From Clostridium sp. N3C (GTDB taxonomy: Bacteria; Bacillota; Clostridia; Clostridiales; Clostridiaceae), in NCBI RefSeq assembly GCF_900095445.1, contig NZ_FMJL01000002.1, forward strand, positions 62,001-126,000: a DNA stretch of 64,000 nucleotides, read 5' to 3'. Made by a program: the position numbers and the translations under genes. The number at the start of each line of letters is the position of its first letter. The stretch's first letter is position 1. Shown here one piece after another: positions 16,943-26,574 of the stretch. The notes under the pieces were generated by a model that was not told the origin of the DNA, ran no database searches, and saw nothing but the letters and a program-made list of their open reading frames with translations.

Positions 16943-17614
16943 ATGGAAAAGACACAATATGTAGTAATAGGTTTAGGTCGCTTTGGTACTTCTGTGGCAA
17001 AAACCTTATATTCTTTAGGGCATGACGTATTAGCTATAGATAAAGAAGAGGATGTTATTCAAGAAATTTCTGAAAGCGTTACTCATGCTATACAGTTAGA
17101 TGCTACAGAAGAGAGTGCACTTAAAAGTATAGGTGTCAAGAATTTCGATATAGCTGTGGTTACAATAGGTTCTAATATACAGGCTAGTACTATGATTACT
17201 TTGCTACTAAAGGAAATGGGTGTAGGATATATTGTGGCAAAAGCACATAATGAACTCCATGCTAAGATTTTATATAAGATTGGAGCAGATAGGGTGGTAC
17301 TTCCGGAAAAAGATATGGGTGTGAGAGTGGCCCATAATTTGATTTCTACTAATATTTTAGATTATATTGAACTGTCACCGGATTATAGCATAGCAGAAAT
17401 ATTACCACCTAAAGATTGGAATGATAAGACCCTTATGCAGCTGAATATAAGGGCTAAATATGGAATAAACATAATGGCTATAAAAAAGGGCAATAAAGTA
17501 AAAGTTGCTCCTGCTGGGGAAGATTTAATAGAAGAAGGAGATATTATTGTAGCTATAGGAAACTCAGATAATTTGAGCAAAATTGAAAGTATGAATAAGA
17601 AGATAAATAGATGA
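16943..17614 (+). CDS. ktrA: Potassium uptake regulatory subunit KtrA
   Basis: A 223-residue cytoplasmic gating protein. The RCK_N Rossmann domain (about 1-130) has the nucleotide motif GLGRFGTSVA at residues 10-19 and an acidic ribose-binding residue in LAIDKEEDV. The RCK_C domain (about 140-220) binds c-di-AMP in characterised homologues. It sits directly downstream of ktrB, as expected for a KtrAB pair. Regulation of channel opening by nucleotide is known for the family. Confidence 0.93.
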   Translation: MEKTQYVVIGLGRFGTSVAKTLYSLGHDVLAIDKEEDVIQEISESVTHAIQLDATEESALKSIGVKNFDIAVVTIGSNIQASTMITLLLKEMGVGYIVAKAHNELHAKILYKIGADRVVLPEKDMGVRVAHNLISTNILDYIELSPDYSIAEILPPKDWNDKTLMQLNIRAKYGINIMAIKKGNKVKVAPAGEDLIEEGDIIVAIGNSDNLSKIESMNKKINR

Positions 17615-17620
17615 GGGGAA

Positions 17621-18400
17621 ATGGCCGTGGACTTTATACAGAGTAAAGATAATAAGTTGATAAAAGAAATTAAAAAATTGAAAGAAAGAAAATATAGAGA
17701 CAACTATCAAAAATTTTTTATTGAAGGCTTTAGATTTGTGGAAGAAGCTTTTAAAGCTCATGCAAAGGTAGATTGTCTTTTGGTGTCAGAAACTCAGGCG
17801 GAGAAATATATGAGCTTTTTGGAGTCAGTAAATTTAAAGGATAAGTATATTGTAAAAGATAATTTGTTTCGTGATATATGCAGTACAGAAAATCCGCAGG
17901 GAATGGCTGCTGTAATAAGTAAAGCTCAACAGCAGTGTGATTTTTCTGAAGGTCTAATTGTGCTTACAGATAAGGTGCAAGACCCTGGAAACATGGGTAC
18001 AATCATTAGAACAGCCCATGCAGTAGGAGCTAAAGCAGTAATATATAGCTTAGGAACGGTAGATCCATATAATGAAAAGACATTAAGATCTACTATGGGT
18101 TCTATTTTCTACCTACCTATAATTGAGGATAAAAACTTAGAGTTAGTTTCTCAATTGTTAAGTCAGGGCTATAAGCTAGTAGCAAGCTCCCTAAAAGCAG
18201 AAGATAACTTTTATGATGTAAAGTATGGGGATAAAATAATAATAGCAGTAGGTAATGAAGGTAATGGTATTAGTGATAAAGTTGAAGCCATGGCAGATAT
18301 AAAGGTTAAAATTCCTATGCCTGGCGGGGCAGAATCTCTTAATGTATCAGTAGCGGCATCAGTAATGCTCTATGAAGTGTTAAGACAAAATTTAAAATAA
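17621..18400 (+). CDS. TrmH-family (SpoU) RNA methyltransferase
   Basis: A 259-residue RNA 2'-O-methyltransferase of the SPOUT fold. An N-terminal substrate-binding region (about 1-95) precedes the trefoil-knot domain with its three motifs: DPGNMGTIIRTAHAVGA near residues 124-140, VGNEGNGIS near 208-216, and IPMPGGAESLNVSVAASVMLYE-type motif 3 near 229-250. It probably modifies rRNA or tRNA, but the site cannot be told. It is seven bases downstream of ktrA and just before the pheST T-box, as in Bacillus where a homologue precedes pheS. Confidence 0.9.
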   Translation: MAVDFIQSKDNKLIKEIKKLKERKYRDNYQKFFIEGFRFVEEAFKAHAKVDCLLVSETQAEKYMSFLESVNLKDKYIVKDNLFRDICSTENPQGMAAVISKAQQQCDFSEGLIVLTDKVQDPGNMGTIIRTAHAVGAKAVIYSLGTVDPYNEKTLRSTMGSIFYLPIIEDKNLELVSQLLSQGYKLVASSLKAEDNFYDVKYGDKIIIAVGNEGNGISDKVEAMADIKVKIPMPGGAESLNVSVAASVMLYEVLRQNLK

Positions 18401-18402
18401 AG

Positions 18403-18431
18403 TTGAAATTATTATTAACAATAGTTATAAT
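18403..18431 (+). promoter_or_regulatory. Promoter of the pheST T-box transcript
   Basis: TTGAAA (18403-18408), a 17-base spacer and a perfect TATAAT (18426-18431) lie just past the upstream gene. Transcription would start near 18438. Confidence 0.75.
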
Positions 18432-18437
18432 AATGAG

Positions 18438-18706
18438 CAAGCACAATTTTTACAAATACATAGTGTACTTTGATGGAGAAAGTAGCTATATGAAAACCAC
18501 CAGGGAGAAAAGGCCATGACTGAAAGCCTTTTTTGGGACTAATATAGTGAAGTTCACTCCGGAGTTCCAAATGTGAAAATTAAGCGTCTTAATCGTAGCA
18601 TTTGGCGGTTAAAACCGATAACTTTAACCAAGTGAACAGTATATAAGATACTGTTAATTAGGGTGGTACCGCGGATTTTCCGTCCCTTTTTGGGGCGGTT
18701 TTTTAT
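18438..18706 (+). promoter_or_regulatory. T-box leader (tRNA-Phe sensing) of pheST
   Basis: The core T-box sequence AGGGTGGTACCGCG is present at 18660-18673. It is followed by a terminator stem (18680-18686 with 18692-18698) and T run. Upstream lie the long Stem I region and a candidate TTC phenylalanine specifier triplet at 18553-18555. Uncharged tRNA-Phe would stabilise the antiterminator and allow pheST transcription. The specifier position was judged by eye. Confidence 0.93.
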
Positions 18707-18737
18707 TTTGCTTATAAATTATGAAAGGGGAAGTACA

Positions 18738-19757
18738 ATGAAGGAAAAATTAGAAGCTATTAAGACTGAAGCTTTATCGGAAATTGAAAAGTCTACTAGT
18801 AGCAGCGAATTAGAGGCAGTCCGTGTAAAATATCTTGGAAAAAAGGGAGAGCTAACTCTTATTTTAAGAGGAATGGGAGCTTTAAGCCCAGAGGAAAGAC
18901 CTATAGTAGGTAAGGTGGCAAATGAAGTTAGAAATGCTATCGAAAATGCATTAAAGGATTCTATTTCTGCAATAAAGACAAAAGAAAGAGAAGAAAAGTT
19001 AAAAAATGATGTAATAGATATATCCATACCTGGAAAGAGAAACTTCATAGGAAAGAGGCATCCTTTAGATGCAACTTTAGAAAGAATGAAGGAGATTTTT
19101 ATTTCTATGGGCTTTACCATTGAAGATGGTCCTGAAGTAGAGCTGGATTATTATAATTTTGAAGCCTTAAACATACCTAAAAACCATCCTGCTAGAAGTG
19201 AACAGGATACCTTTTATATAAATGATAATGTGGTATTAAGAACTCAAACTTCACCAGTACAGGTTAGAGTTATGGAAAACACTAAACCACCTATAAAGAT
19301 GATATCTCCTGGTAAGGTTTATAGGTCCGATGCAGTAGATGCAACTCATTCACCTATTTTTTATCAGATGGAAGGACTTGTAGTAGATAAGGGCATTACT
19401 TTTGCAGACTTAAAAGGTACTTTGGATACCTTTGTTAAGAAAATGTTTGGAGATAATATAAAAACAAAGTTTAGACCACATCATTTCCCATTTACTGAAC
19501 CATCAGCAGAGATGGATGCAACTTGCTTTGTATGTCATGGTGAAGGATGTAAAGTTTGCAAAGGTAGTGGATGGATTGAACTTTGGGGTTGTGGTATGGT
19601 TCATCCAGAAGTGTTGAGAAAGGGTGGTATAGATCCTGAAGTGTACAGCGGTTTTGCCTTTGGTATGGGAGTAGATAGAATAGTTATGCTAAAGTACGGC
19701 CTTGATGATATAAGATTGTTGTATGAAAGTGATATGAGATTTTTAAATCAATTTTAA
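18738..19757 (+). CDS. pheS: Phenylalanyl-tRNA synthetase alpha subunit
   Basis: A 339-residue class II synthetase subunit. An N-terminal coiled coil (about 1-90) binds tRNA, then the catalytic domain follows with [12 protein letters not shown] (near residue 173), motif 2 in [17 protein letters not shown], and motif 3 [17 protein letters not shown] near the C-terminus. The start was set at the ATG at 18738 behind GAAAGGGG; an in-frame upstream extension would run into the T-box. Expression is controlled by the T-box leader and linked to pheT. Confidence 0.96.
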   Translation: MKEKLEAIKTEALSEIEKSTSSSELEAVRVKYLGKKGELTLILRGMGALSPEERPIVGKVANEVRNAIENALKDSISAIKTKEREEKLKNDVIDISIPGKRNFIGKRHPLDATLERMKEIFISMGFTIEDGPEVELDYYNFEALNIPKNHPARSEQDTFYINDNVVLRTQTSPVQVRVMENTKPPIKMISPGKVYRSDAVDATHSPIFYQMEGLVVDKGITFADLKGTLDTFVKKMFGDNIKTKFRPHHFPFTEPSAEMDATCFVCHGEGCKVCKGSGWIELWGCGMVHPEVLRKGGIDPEVYSGFAFGMGVDRIVMLKYGLDDIRLLYESDMRFLNQF

Positions 19758-19785
19758 TTAATGTGCATATGGAGGTGTTACAGTA

Positions 19786-22161
19786 ATGAAAGTACCAGTT
19801 AAGTGGTTGAAAGATTATGTAGATGTTAATATAGATGCAAAAGATTTAGCGGATGCTTTAACATTGAGTGGATCAAAGGTTGAAGAAGTTGTAACTGCCG
19901 GTGATGAGATTCAAAATGTAGTAACAGGAAAGATCATGAAGATTGAGCCTCATCCTGATGCAGAAAAATTAGTTATATGTCAGTTAGATATTGGAAAGGA
20001 AGAACTTCTTCAAATAGTAACAGGGGCTAATAATATGAAAGAAAATGATATAGTGCCTGTAGCTTTACATGGTTCATCATTGCCTGGAGGAGTAAAAATT
20101 AAAAAAGGAAAGCTTAGAGGAGTTGTTTCCAACGGTATGATGTGTTCCGAAGAAGAATTAGGCATTGCTGGTGATAAGGAAATTCATGGTCTTATGATCT
20201 TACCTGAGGATACTCCTATCGGTGTAGATATTAAAACAGTACTAGGATTAGACAATCCTATAATAGATTTTGAAATAACATCCAATAGACCGGATTGTTT
20301 AAGTATAGTAGGTATGGCTAGAGAAACTGCTGCAACTTTAGGAACAAAGTATAAGATGCCAGAAACAAATTATACTCCTTGTAAGGAAAAGAATGTATCT
20401 GATTTTGTTAAAGTTGAAGTTAAGGATGAACTATGCAAAAGATTTATGGCTAGGGCAGTAGTTGATGTAAAAATAGAACCTTCTCCACAATGGATGCAGG
20501 AAAGACTTATGGATGCAGGAGTAAGACCTATAAATAACATAGTTGATATAACAAACTTTGTTATGTTGGAGCTAGGTCAGCCAATGCACGCTTATGACAG
20601 GAGAGAAATAACTTCAGGTAAGATAGTTGTAGAAAGAGCTAGTCAGGGTGAAAAGTTTACTACCCTAGATGAAATTGAAAGAGAGCTTAGTAGTGATGTT
20701 CTTTGTATAAAGGATGATAAAAAAATTATCGGCCTTGCTGGCTTAATGGGTGGATTAGACTCTGAAATTAAAGAAGATACAACTGAAGTTATATTTGAAT
20801 GTGCAAATTTTGATGGTGCTAATATAAGAGTATCAGCTCAAAAGTTAGGACTAAGAACAGAGGCTTCCTCAAGATTTGAAAAGGACCTAGATCCTAATAT
20901 GGCCCAGATAGCTTTAGATAGAGTTTGCTATCTAGTAGAAAAGTTGAATGCTGGAAAGGTTGTAGAAGGTACAATAGATGTTTATGAAAAGCCTGTTAAG
21001 GAGAAAACTCTTACCGTTGATAGCCTATGGGTTAATAAGTTTTTAGGAACAGATATGACTGCAGAGGAAATGAAGCAGTATTTAGATAGATTAGAGCTTT
21101 ATACTACTATTAATGGAACTCTATTAGAAATAACAGTACCTACCTTTAGGATTGATATTAATATTAAAGAGGATATAGCTGAAGAAATAGTTAGAATATA
21201 CGGATACGATAAATTGCCTTCAACAATTATTAATACAGTTTCTGAAAAGGGTGGAAAAACAGAAAGACAACATATGGATGATACAGTGCTAAATACTATG
21301 TTAGCTTCCGGATTAAATCAATCCATAAGCTATGCTTTCATTAGTCCAAAGGCCTTTGATAAGATAAATTTACCAGTAGATAGTGAACTTAGAAATACTG
21401 TGAAGATTAAAAATCCATTAGGAGAAGATTATAGTGTTATGAGAACTACTACTATACCTTCTATAATGGAAAGTTTGGGACGTAACTACGCTAGAAATAA
21501 TGAAGTGGCAAGACTTTTTGAAATTGGTAGAGTATATATTCCTTTGAAAAATGAATTATTGCCAGAGGAAAGAAATATTCTTACTGCCGGAATCTATGGA
21601 GAATGTGATTATTTTGATCTAAAAGGTGTTGTAGAAAACCTACTAGAGGTTCTAGGAGTAGAAAAATATAGTTTTGTGAGAGAAAGTGATAATCCAGTAT
21701 TTCATCCAGGAAAAACTGCTGCCCTAATGATTAAAAATGAAAAAGTTGGTGTTTTAGGAGAAGTTCATCCTGATGTATGTGACAAGTTTGGATTGGATAT
21801 TCCTGCTTATGTGGCAGAATTGAATCTAGATATTTTATATGCCCATGCAAAAATGGATAAAAAATATAAGCCTCTACCTAAATATCCTGCAGTTACTAGA
21901 GATATAGCTATCTTAGTAGATGATAGTATCCTTGTACAGGAAATACAGGATATAATTATAAAGCAGGGAGGTTCAATGGTTGAAGCTGTAAAACTTTTTG
22001 ATATTTATAAAGGTGAACAGATTCCAGAGGGTAAAAAGTCTATAGCCTATGCCATTGTATATAGACAAGAAAATAAAACCCTTACAGATAATGAAGTAAA
22101 TAAGGTTCATAATAAAATATTAAAAACCTTAGAATACAAACTTGGAGCACAACTTAGATAG
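19786..22161 (+). CDS. pheT: Phenylalanyl-tRNA synthetase beta subunit
   Basis: A 791-residue subunit of normal length and domain order. It has an N-terminal tRNA-binding OB domain (about 40-150, with [14 protein letters not shown]), B3/B4 editing domain (about 210-380, including [16 protein letters not shown]), B5 domain (about 400-475), a catalytic-like core, and the C-terminal ferredoxin-fold anticodon-binding domain (about 695-790, with [14 protein letters not shown]). It pairs with PheS as an alpha2-beta2 enzyme. A hairpin terminator follows. Confidence 0.97.
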   Translation: MKVPVKWLKDYVDVNIDAKDLADALTLSGSKVEEVVTAGDEIQNVVTGKIMKIEPHPDAEKLVICQLDIGKEELLQIVTGANNMKENDIVPVALHGSSLPGGVKIKKGKLRGVVSNGMMCSEEELGIAGDKEIHGLMILPEDTPIGVDIKTVLGLDNPIIDFEITSNRPDCLSIVGMARETAATLGTKYKMPETNYTPCKEKNVSDFVKVEVKDELCKRFMARAVVDVKIEPSPQWMQERLMDAGVRPINNIVDITNFVMLELGQPMHAYDRREITSGKIVVERASQGEKFTTLDEIERELSSDVLCIKDDKKIIGLAGLMGGLDSEIKEDTTEVIFECANFDGANIRVSAQKLGLRTEASSRFEKDLDPNMAQIALDRVCYLVEKLNAGKVVEGTIDVYEKPVKEKTLTVDSLWVNKFLGTDMTAEEMKQYLDRLELYTTINGTLLEITVPTFRIDINIKEDIAEEIVRIYGYDKLPSTIINTVSEKGGKTERQHMDDTVLNTMLASGLNQSISYAFISPKAFDKINLPVDSELRNTVKIKNPLGEDYSVMRTTTIPSIMESLGRNYARNNEVARLFEIGRVYIPLKNELLPEERNILTAGIYGECDYFDLKGVVENLLEVLGVEKYSFVRESDNPVFHPGKTAALMIKNEKVGVLGEVHPDVCDKFGLDIPAYVAELNLDILYAHAKMDKKYKPLPKYPAVTRDIAILVDDSILVQEIQDIIIKQGGSMVEAVKLFDIYKGEQIPEGKKSIAYAIVYRQENKTLTDNEVNKVHNKILKTLEYKLGAQLR

Positions 22162-22170
22162 ATAAGGAGA

Positions 22171-22221
22171 GAAAATGCATAATTCCGTAAGAAAATCAAG
22201 TAATTATGCATTTTCTTCATT
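22171..22221 (+). terminator. Terminator after pheT
   Basis: A perfect 14-bp stem (22171-22184 with 22202-22215) has a 17-base loop and is followed by a T-rich but interrupted tail. Confidence 0.7.
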
Positions 22222-22290
22222 TATTTAAAAAAGAATATATGTTAAAATATATATAAGGATTTTAACTAAAGTATCTAAGAAGGTGTTTGC

Positions 22291-22893
22291 ATGAATATTG
22301 TTACCGTAAGTATCAATGACGTAGACTACAATTTAAAGGGCGAAGAGAACGACGAGTACTTAAAAAAAGTAGCGGATTATGTAGATAAGAAAATGAAGAC
22401 TATTATGGAGAGCAATCCAAAATTAAGTGGAACGGCGGCTGCAGTCCTTACTGCAGTGAATGTAGTGGACGACCTTTTTAAGTGCGAAGTTTCTTATAAA
22501 GGATTAAATGAAGAGATAAGAAACCTTAAAGCCAAGGAGAAGGATTATGAAGAGCAAATTGCTGCCCTTAAAGAATTGGTGGCTAGAGTACAGGGCGAAA
22601 ACTCAGAGCTTTTGCAAAAATTAAATGACAGTAAAGTTGATGAAAACTTAAAGGCTAAGGATGAAGAACTTGCTAGATTGAAAGAGGAAGTTGAAAAGCT
22701 GAAAGAGGAGTTGAAAAATACCAAAAATAGCTTTGAGAAAAATAAGGCGGAAAACAAGGAACTTAAGTTTCAGCTCCGAAGTGCTAGGTATAAGATAAAT
22801 TACCTTGAACAGGAATTGGTAGAAAATCAAATAAACCTTGCTAAAATTAAAAAGATGAGTAATCCGCTAATAAACCACGAGAAAATTAAATAG
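22291..22893 (+). CDS. zapA: Cell division protein ZapA-like, with long coiled coil
   Basis: A 200-residue protein. The N-terminal ZapA domain (about 1-75, VTVSINDVDYNLKGEENDEYL) is followed by a long Lys/Glu-rich coiled coil (about 75-185). ZapA bundles FtsZ filaments at the division ring. Bacillus ZapA is only about 85 residues; the extended coil is common in clostridial members. Position between pheT and mutS2 is the conserved Firmicute location. Its effect on FtsZ here is inferred. Confidence 0.88.
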   Translation: MNIVTVSINDVDYNLKGEENDEYLKKVADYVDKKMKTIMESNPKLSGTAAAVLTAVNVVDDLFKCEVSYKGLNEEIRNLKAKEKDYEEQIAALKELVARVQGENSELLQKLNDSKVDENLKAKDEELARLKEEVEKLKEELKNTKNSFEKNKAENKELKFQLRSARYKINYLEQELVENQINLAKIKKMSNPLINHEKIK

Positions 22894-22943
22894 TGATGGA
22901 TTATTGTTTTTTTAATATTTAAATCAGTATAACTTATACTTAA

Positions 22944-22988
22944 AATAGGTTACATTTCTTAATAAGAAATGTAACCTATTATTTTTTC
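22944..22988 (+). terminator. Terminator after zapA
   Basis: A perfect 17-bp stem (22944-22960 with 22964-22980) with a 3-base loop is followed by ATTTTTTC. Confidence 0.88.
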
Positions 22989-23108
22989 ATATTTAACTTA
23001 ATAATATTCTAAAAAAGTCTTTATGAAAACCTTTACTATACAATGAGAATAACTGTGGCTATGTCCGCATAGGTATATTACAAGCTATAAAGAATCAGGA
23101 GGATTAGT

Positions 23109-24095
23109 ATGAGAGTTCTAATGTGCATAAGAAGCGATTATATTAGAAACTTTGGAGGAGACTCAATGCAAATGTTAAAAACCGTTGAGTATTTAAAAAA
23201 GTTAGGGGTAGAGGCCTATATAAATGCAGGGGATGTAACAGATTTTTCTTCTTTTGATATTATACATTTATTTAATATATCTAGTATGGGAGAGACTTAT
23301 AAATATTATAAGATAGCTAAAAGTTACAAAAAAAATATAGTTCTATCACCTTTGTATTGGGATAGAACCTTATACTATAAATATATTAATAATGTTGAAT
23401 ATTTGAAACTATGGGAACGTTGCAATACTTATAGAAAAGAGATAGTAAAGGGCTGTAAAGTAATATATCCTAACAGTTGTATGGAGGCGGATTTATTAAA
23501 AAATCAAATTTATCCTAAGGGTAACTATGAGGTGATATACAATGGTGTAGATGTAATAAGTGAAGAAACCCCTTTATATAGTTTGAAGGATAGATACCAT
23601 TTAGATAAATATGTCCTTTGTGTAGGAAGAATATGCGTTATGAAAAATCAACTTGTTTTAGCTAAGATTTGCAATGAGCTTAATATACCCTTAGTGCTTA
23701 TTGGTAACATCAAGGATAGGGATTATTTAGATTCTTGTTTGAAGTATAAAGGAACTTTGCATTTAGGTTTTGTAGATAGCTATAATATTTATAACGCATA
23801 CCGATTTGCTAGTCTTCATGTACAGCCAAGTTTTATAGAAACAAGCGGTATGTCATCTTTAGAGGCTGCCGCCAGTGGCTGTAAAATTGTGTCCACTAAT
23901 CAAAGTAGTGCTTACGAATATTTTAAGGATGGAGCTTTATATTGTGATCCCTATGATGAGGCTAGTATATATGAAGCTGTAAAGAATGGAATAAAGGCTA
24001 AAAAAGATAGTAAGTTTAAAAATTTAATTAGAGAAAAGTTTACTTGGGATAAGTATGCTAAAAAATTATATGAAAGCTATAAAACATTGCTGTAG
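23109..24095 (+). CDS. Group 1 (GT4-like) glycosyltransferase
   Basis: A 328-residue GT-B glycosyltransferase. The N-terminal domain begins MRVLMCIRSDYIRNFGGDS. The C-terminal domain carries VLCVGRICVMKNQLVLAK (about 169-187) and the donor-site stretch HVQPSFIETSGMSSLEAAASG (about 236-256), the E-x7-E type motif of GT4 enzymes. Sugar donor and acceptor are unknown. It stands alone between its own terminators, in a place where zapA is normally followed directly by the U32 gene and mutS2. It may glycosylate a surface or spore component, but no neighbour tells. Confidence 0.85.
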   Translation: MRVLMCIRSDYIRNFGGDSMQMLKTVEYLKKLGVEAYINAGDVTDFSSFDIIHLFNISSMGETYKYYKIAKSYKKNIVLSPLYWDRTLYYKYINNVEYLKLWERCNTYRKEIVKGCKVIYPNSCMEADLLKNQIYPKGNYEVIYNGVDVISEETPLYSLKDRYHLDKYVLCVGRICVMKNQLVLAKICNELNIPLVLIGNIKDRDYLDSCLKYKGTLHLGFVDSYNIYNAYRFASLHVQPSFIETSGMSSLEAAASGCKIVSTNQSSAYEYFKDGALYCDPYDEASIYEAVKNGIKAKKDSKFKNLIREKFTWDKYAKKLYESYKTLL

Positions 24096-24122
24096 AAAAA
24101 GTGGCATTGGCCACTTTTTTAT
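24096..24122 (+). terminator. Terminator after the glycosyltransferase gene
   Basis: An A-rich/GC stem (AAAAAGTGG with CCACTTTTT) around a short loop at 24096-24120 starts right after the stop codon and ends in a T run. Confidence 0.85.
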
Positions 24123-24186
24123 TGTATAATACCTTTATTGTTAGGCAAACAAAGGAAAATTCATAATTCTAAATGGAGAGATGAAA

Positions 24187-26550
24187 ATGATGTTTAGGAA
24201 CATAGAGCTTTTAGCACCTACAGGAGATATGGAATGTTTATATGCTGCAGTAAATAATGGGGCAGATGCTGTATATTTAGGAGGAAGTAAGTTTTCTGCC
24301 CGTGCATATGCTAAAAACTTTACTTTAGAAGATATAGCTGAAGCGGTGAAATATTGTCATGGATATGATGTAAAAGTCTATATTACTATAAATACACTAA
24401 TTAAAGAGAAAGAATTATGGGAAGCTTTGGATTACATAAAGGAGCTTTATAAAATTGGTGTGGACGGAGTGATTATTCAAGATATAGGACTAGGAAATAA
24501 ATTATTAAATTCTTTTCCTGTTTTAGAAATTCATGCATCTACTCAGATGTCAGTACACAATGTATCTACTAGCCTTTTTCTAAAGGAGCATGGATTTAAG
24601 CGAATAGTTCTGGCTAGAGAATTATCTATTGAGGAAGTTAAAGATATTTCCTCAGTAGTTGAAACGGAAGTGTTTATACATGGAGCACTATGTGTTTGCT
24701 ATTCAGGACAATGTCTTATGAGTAGTATGATAGGAGGAAGAAGTGGAAATAGAGGAAGGTGTGCCCAGCCCTGCAGGTTACCTTATGATCTTTTAGATAA
24801 GGAAAGTGGTGAAAGGAAACAGGGTTTTTTGTTAAGTCCTAAAGATATTTGTACTATTTCTAATATCAATGAAATAATTGATAGTGGAGTTACTTCTTTT
24901 AAAATAGAGGGTCGTTTGAAAAAGCCAGAATATGTAGCCGGTGTGGTAGCATCCTATAGGAAAGTTATAGACGAATATGTACAAAGTAAAAGAATAAGTG
25001 ACAGTGGTGAGGAGGAGAAAAAACTTCTTCAGTTATTTAATAGAGAAGGGTTTTCAAAAGGCTATTTTTGGGGAAATGCTGGTAGAGATATGATGGCTTA
25101 TAACTATCCTAAAAATACAGGTCTTATATTAGGAAAAGCTATAGATAGTAAAATAGTGGAGCTCTACAGTGATGTGAATAATGGAGACGGCATTAGAGTA
25201 GGCGATAAGGGAACTACCATAAGCAAGATAACCCTTAAAGGGAAGGAAGTATTGTCTGCAAAAAAAGGCGATAAAGTTCAAATGTGGCCTACCATTTATA
25301 AAAAAGGAGATCTTATATATAAGACTAATGATATAAAATTAAATGAAGAAATTAGAAAGTCTTATAGGGATAAGTATACAAGAAAAATACCTATAAATAT
25401 TTCAGTAGAGTTTTCTCTAGGTAAACCGTTATGTATAAACACTATATACAAGGGAAAGAAGTATTGCTGTGAAGGCGCGATAGTAGAGAAGCCCCTAAAG
25501 AATCCTCTATCAAAAGATTTTATTGAAGATAAATTAAGAAAGACAGGAAATACACCTTTTGAAATTGATGAAATAATCTTTACTCTGTTTGAAGAAGGTT
25601 ATATAAGTGCTGCTTCCATAAATGAAGTTAGAAGAAATCTACTTAATATGCTTATTTCTCAAGAGCCTGGGGAAGATATAGAAGTAGATATGGATGAATG
25701 TTATAAAATTAGCTCTTGGAAAGGCTATAATAGCATAAATAAGAAGATGGATATACCAGAGAAACTTTTTGTAGTTTCATCTAACGAGCAATTAAGAGCT
25801 ATAGAGGATTTAGGAGTAAAATTTGTAGCTATAGATATGGCTAGCCGATATTTAGATAGAAGGGAAATATTCAAGTGCAACATTCCTAATATATATTTAA
25901 AGCTACCTAATATAGCGCGAGCTGAGGAAAAGACTATTATAAAGTATGTTGATGAAAATATGACAAGAATAAAAGGTATTATTACTGCTAATTTAGGAAT
26001 GATTAATTATTTTCATGAGAAAATTCCTTGTATTGGAGATTATAAGTTAAATATATTTAACAGCGAAGCTTTTCATTTTATGAATAAATATTGTGCTTTG
26101 TCTCCCTTAAGCGTAGAATTAAATCGTAGCGAAATAAAAGATATAGTAAAGGTTTTGCCAAAGGATTTGCCGGTGCAAGCTTTGGTTTACGGAAAAATTG
26201 AGCTTATGGCAAGTGAATATTGTGCAGCCGGTAGCGTTTTGGGAGGCAGAAGCAAAGAAAGCAATTGCAAACTTCATTGCAGAGGAAGCTTTACACTAAG
26301 GGATAGAATGGGCATGGAATTTGTAATAAGAAATGATATTTACTGTAGAAGTCATATTTATAACAGCCTACCTTTAGATTTAACATCCTATGAAAAAGAT
26401 TTAAAGGATATAGGCGTAACTCATTTTAGATATGATTTTATAGATGAAAGTTATGAGGAGACTTACAATATAGCCAAGGCTATATTAGATAATAAAAACT
26501 TAGAATTAAAAGAATTTACTAGAGGGCACTACAAAAGGGGAGTAGAGTAA
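24187..26550 (+). CDS. U32 family protein (RlhA/collagenase-like)
   Basis: About 787 residues. The N-terminal U32 domain (ELLAPTGDMECLYAAVNNGADAVYLGG) is followed by the family signature region near residue 155-190 with a Cys-rich cluster (CVCYSGQCLMS, GRCAQPCRLPY). A central DUF3656-type domain and a C-terminal segment with paired Cys (CKLHC) follow. Characterised long U32 proteins such as RlhA hydroxylate a 23S rRNA cytidine, and others hydroxylate tRNA uridine, so an RNA hydroxylase is more likely than a protease. The start at 24187 fits the GGAG spacing better than 24181. It is linked to mutS2, 24 bases on. Confidence 0.85.
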   Translation: MMFRNIELLAPTGDMECLYAAVNNGADAVYLGGSKFSARAYAKNFTLEDIAEAVKYCHGYDVKVYITINTLIKEKELWEALDYIKELYKIGVDGVIIQDIGLGNKLLNSFPVLEIHASTQMSVHNVSTSLFLKEHGFKRIVLARELSIEEVKDISSVVETEVFIHGALCVCYSGQCLMSSMIGGRSGNRGRCAQPCRLPYDLLDKESGERKQGFLLSPKDICTISNINEIIDSGVTSFKIEGRLKKPEYVAGVVASYRKVIDEYVQSKRISDSGEEEKKLLQLFNREGFSKGYFWGNAGRDMMAYNYPKNTGLILGKAIDSKIVELYSDVNNGDGIRVGDKGTTISKITLKGKEVLSAKKGDKVQMWPTIYKKGDLIYKTNDIKLNEEIRKSYRDKYTRKIPINISVEFSLGKPLCINTIYKGKKYCCEGAIVEKPLKNPLSKDFIEDKLRKTGNTPFEIDEIIFTLFEEGYISAASINEVRRNLLNMLISQEPGEDIEVDMDECYKISSWKGYNSINKKMDIPEKLFVVSSNEQLRAIEDLGVKFVAIDMASRYLDRREIFKCNIPNIYLKLPNIARAEEKTIIKYVDENMTRIKGIITANLGMINYFHEKIPCIGDYKLNIFNSEAFHFMNKYCALSPLSVELNRSEIKDIVKVLPKDLPVQALVYGKIELMASEYCAAGSVLGGRSKESNCKLHCRGSFTLRDRMGMEFVIRNDIYCRSHIYNSLPLDLTSYEKDLKDIGVTHFRYDFIDESYEETYNIAKAILDNKNLELKEFTRGHYKRGVE

Positions 26551-26574
26551 ATCAAAATTGGGAGTTGGTAAGCA

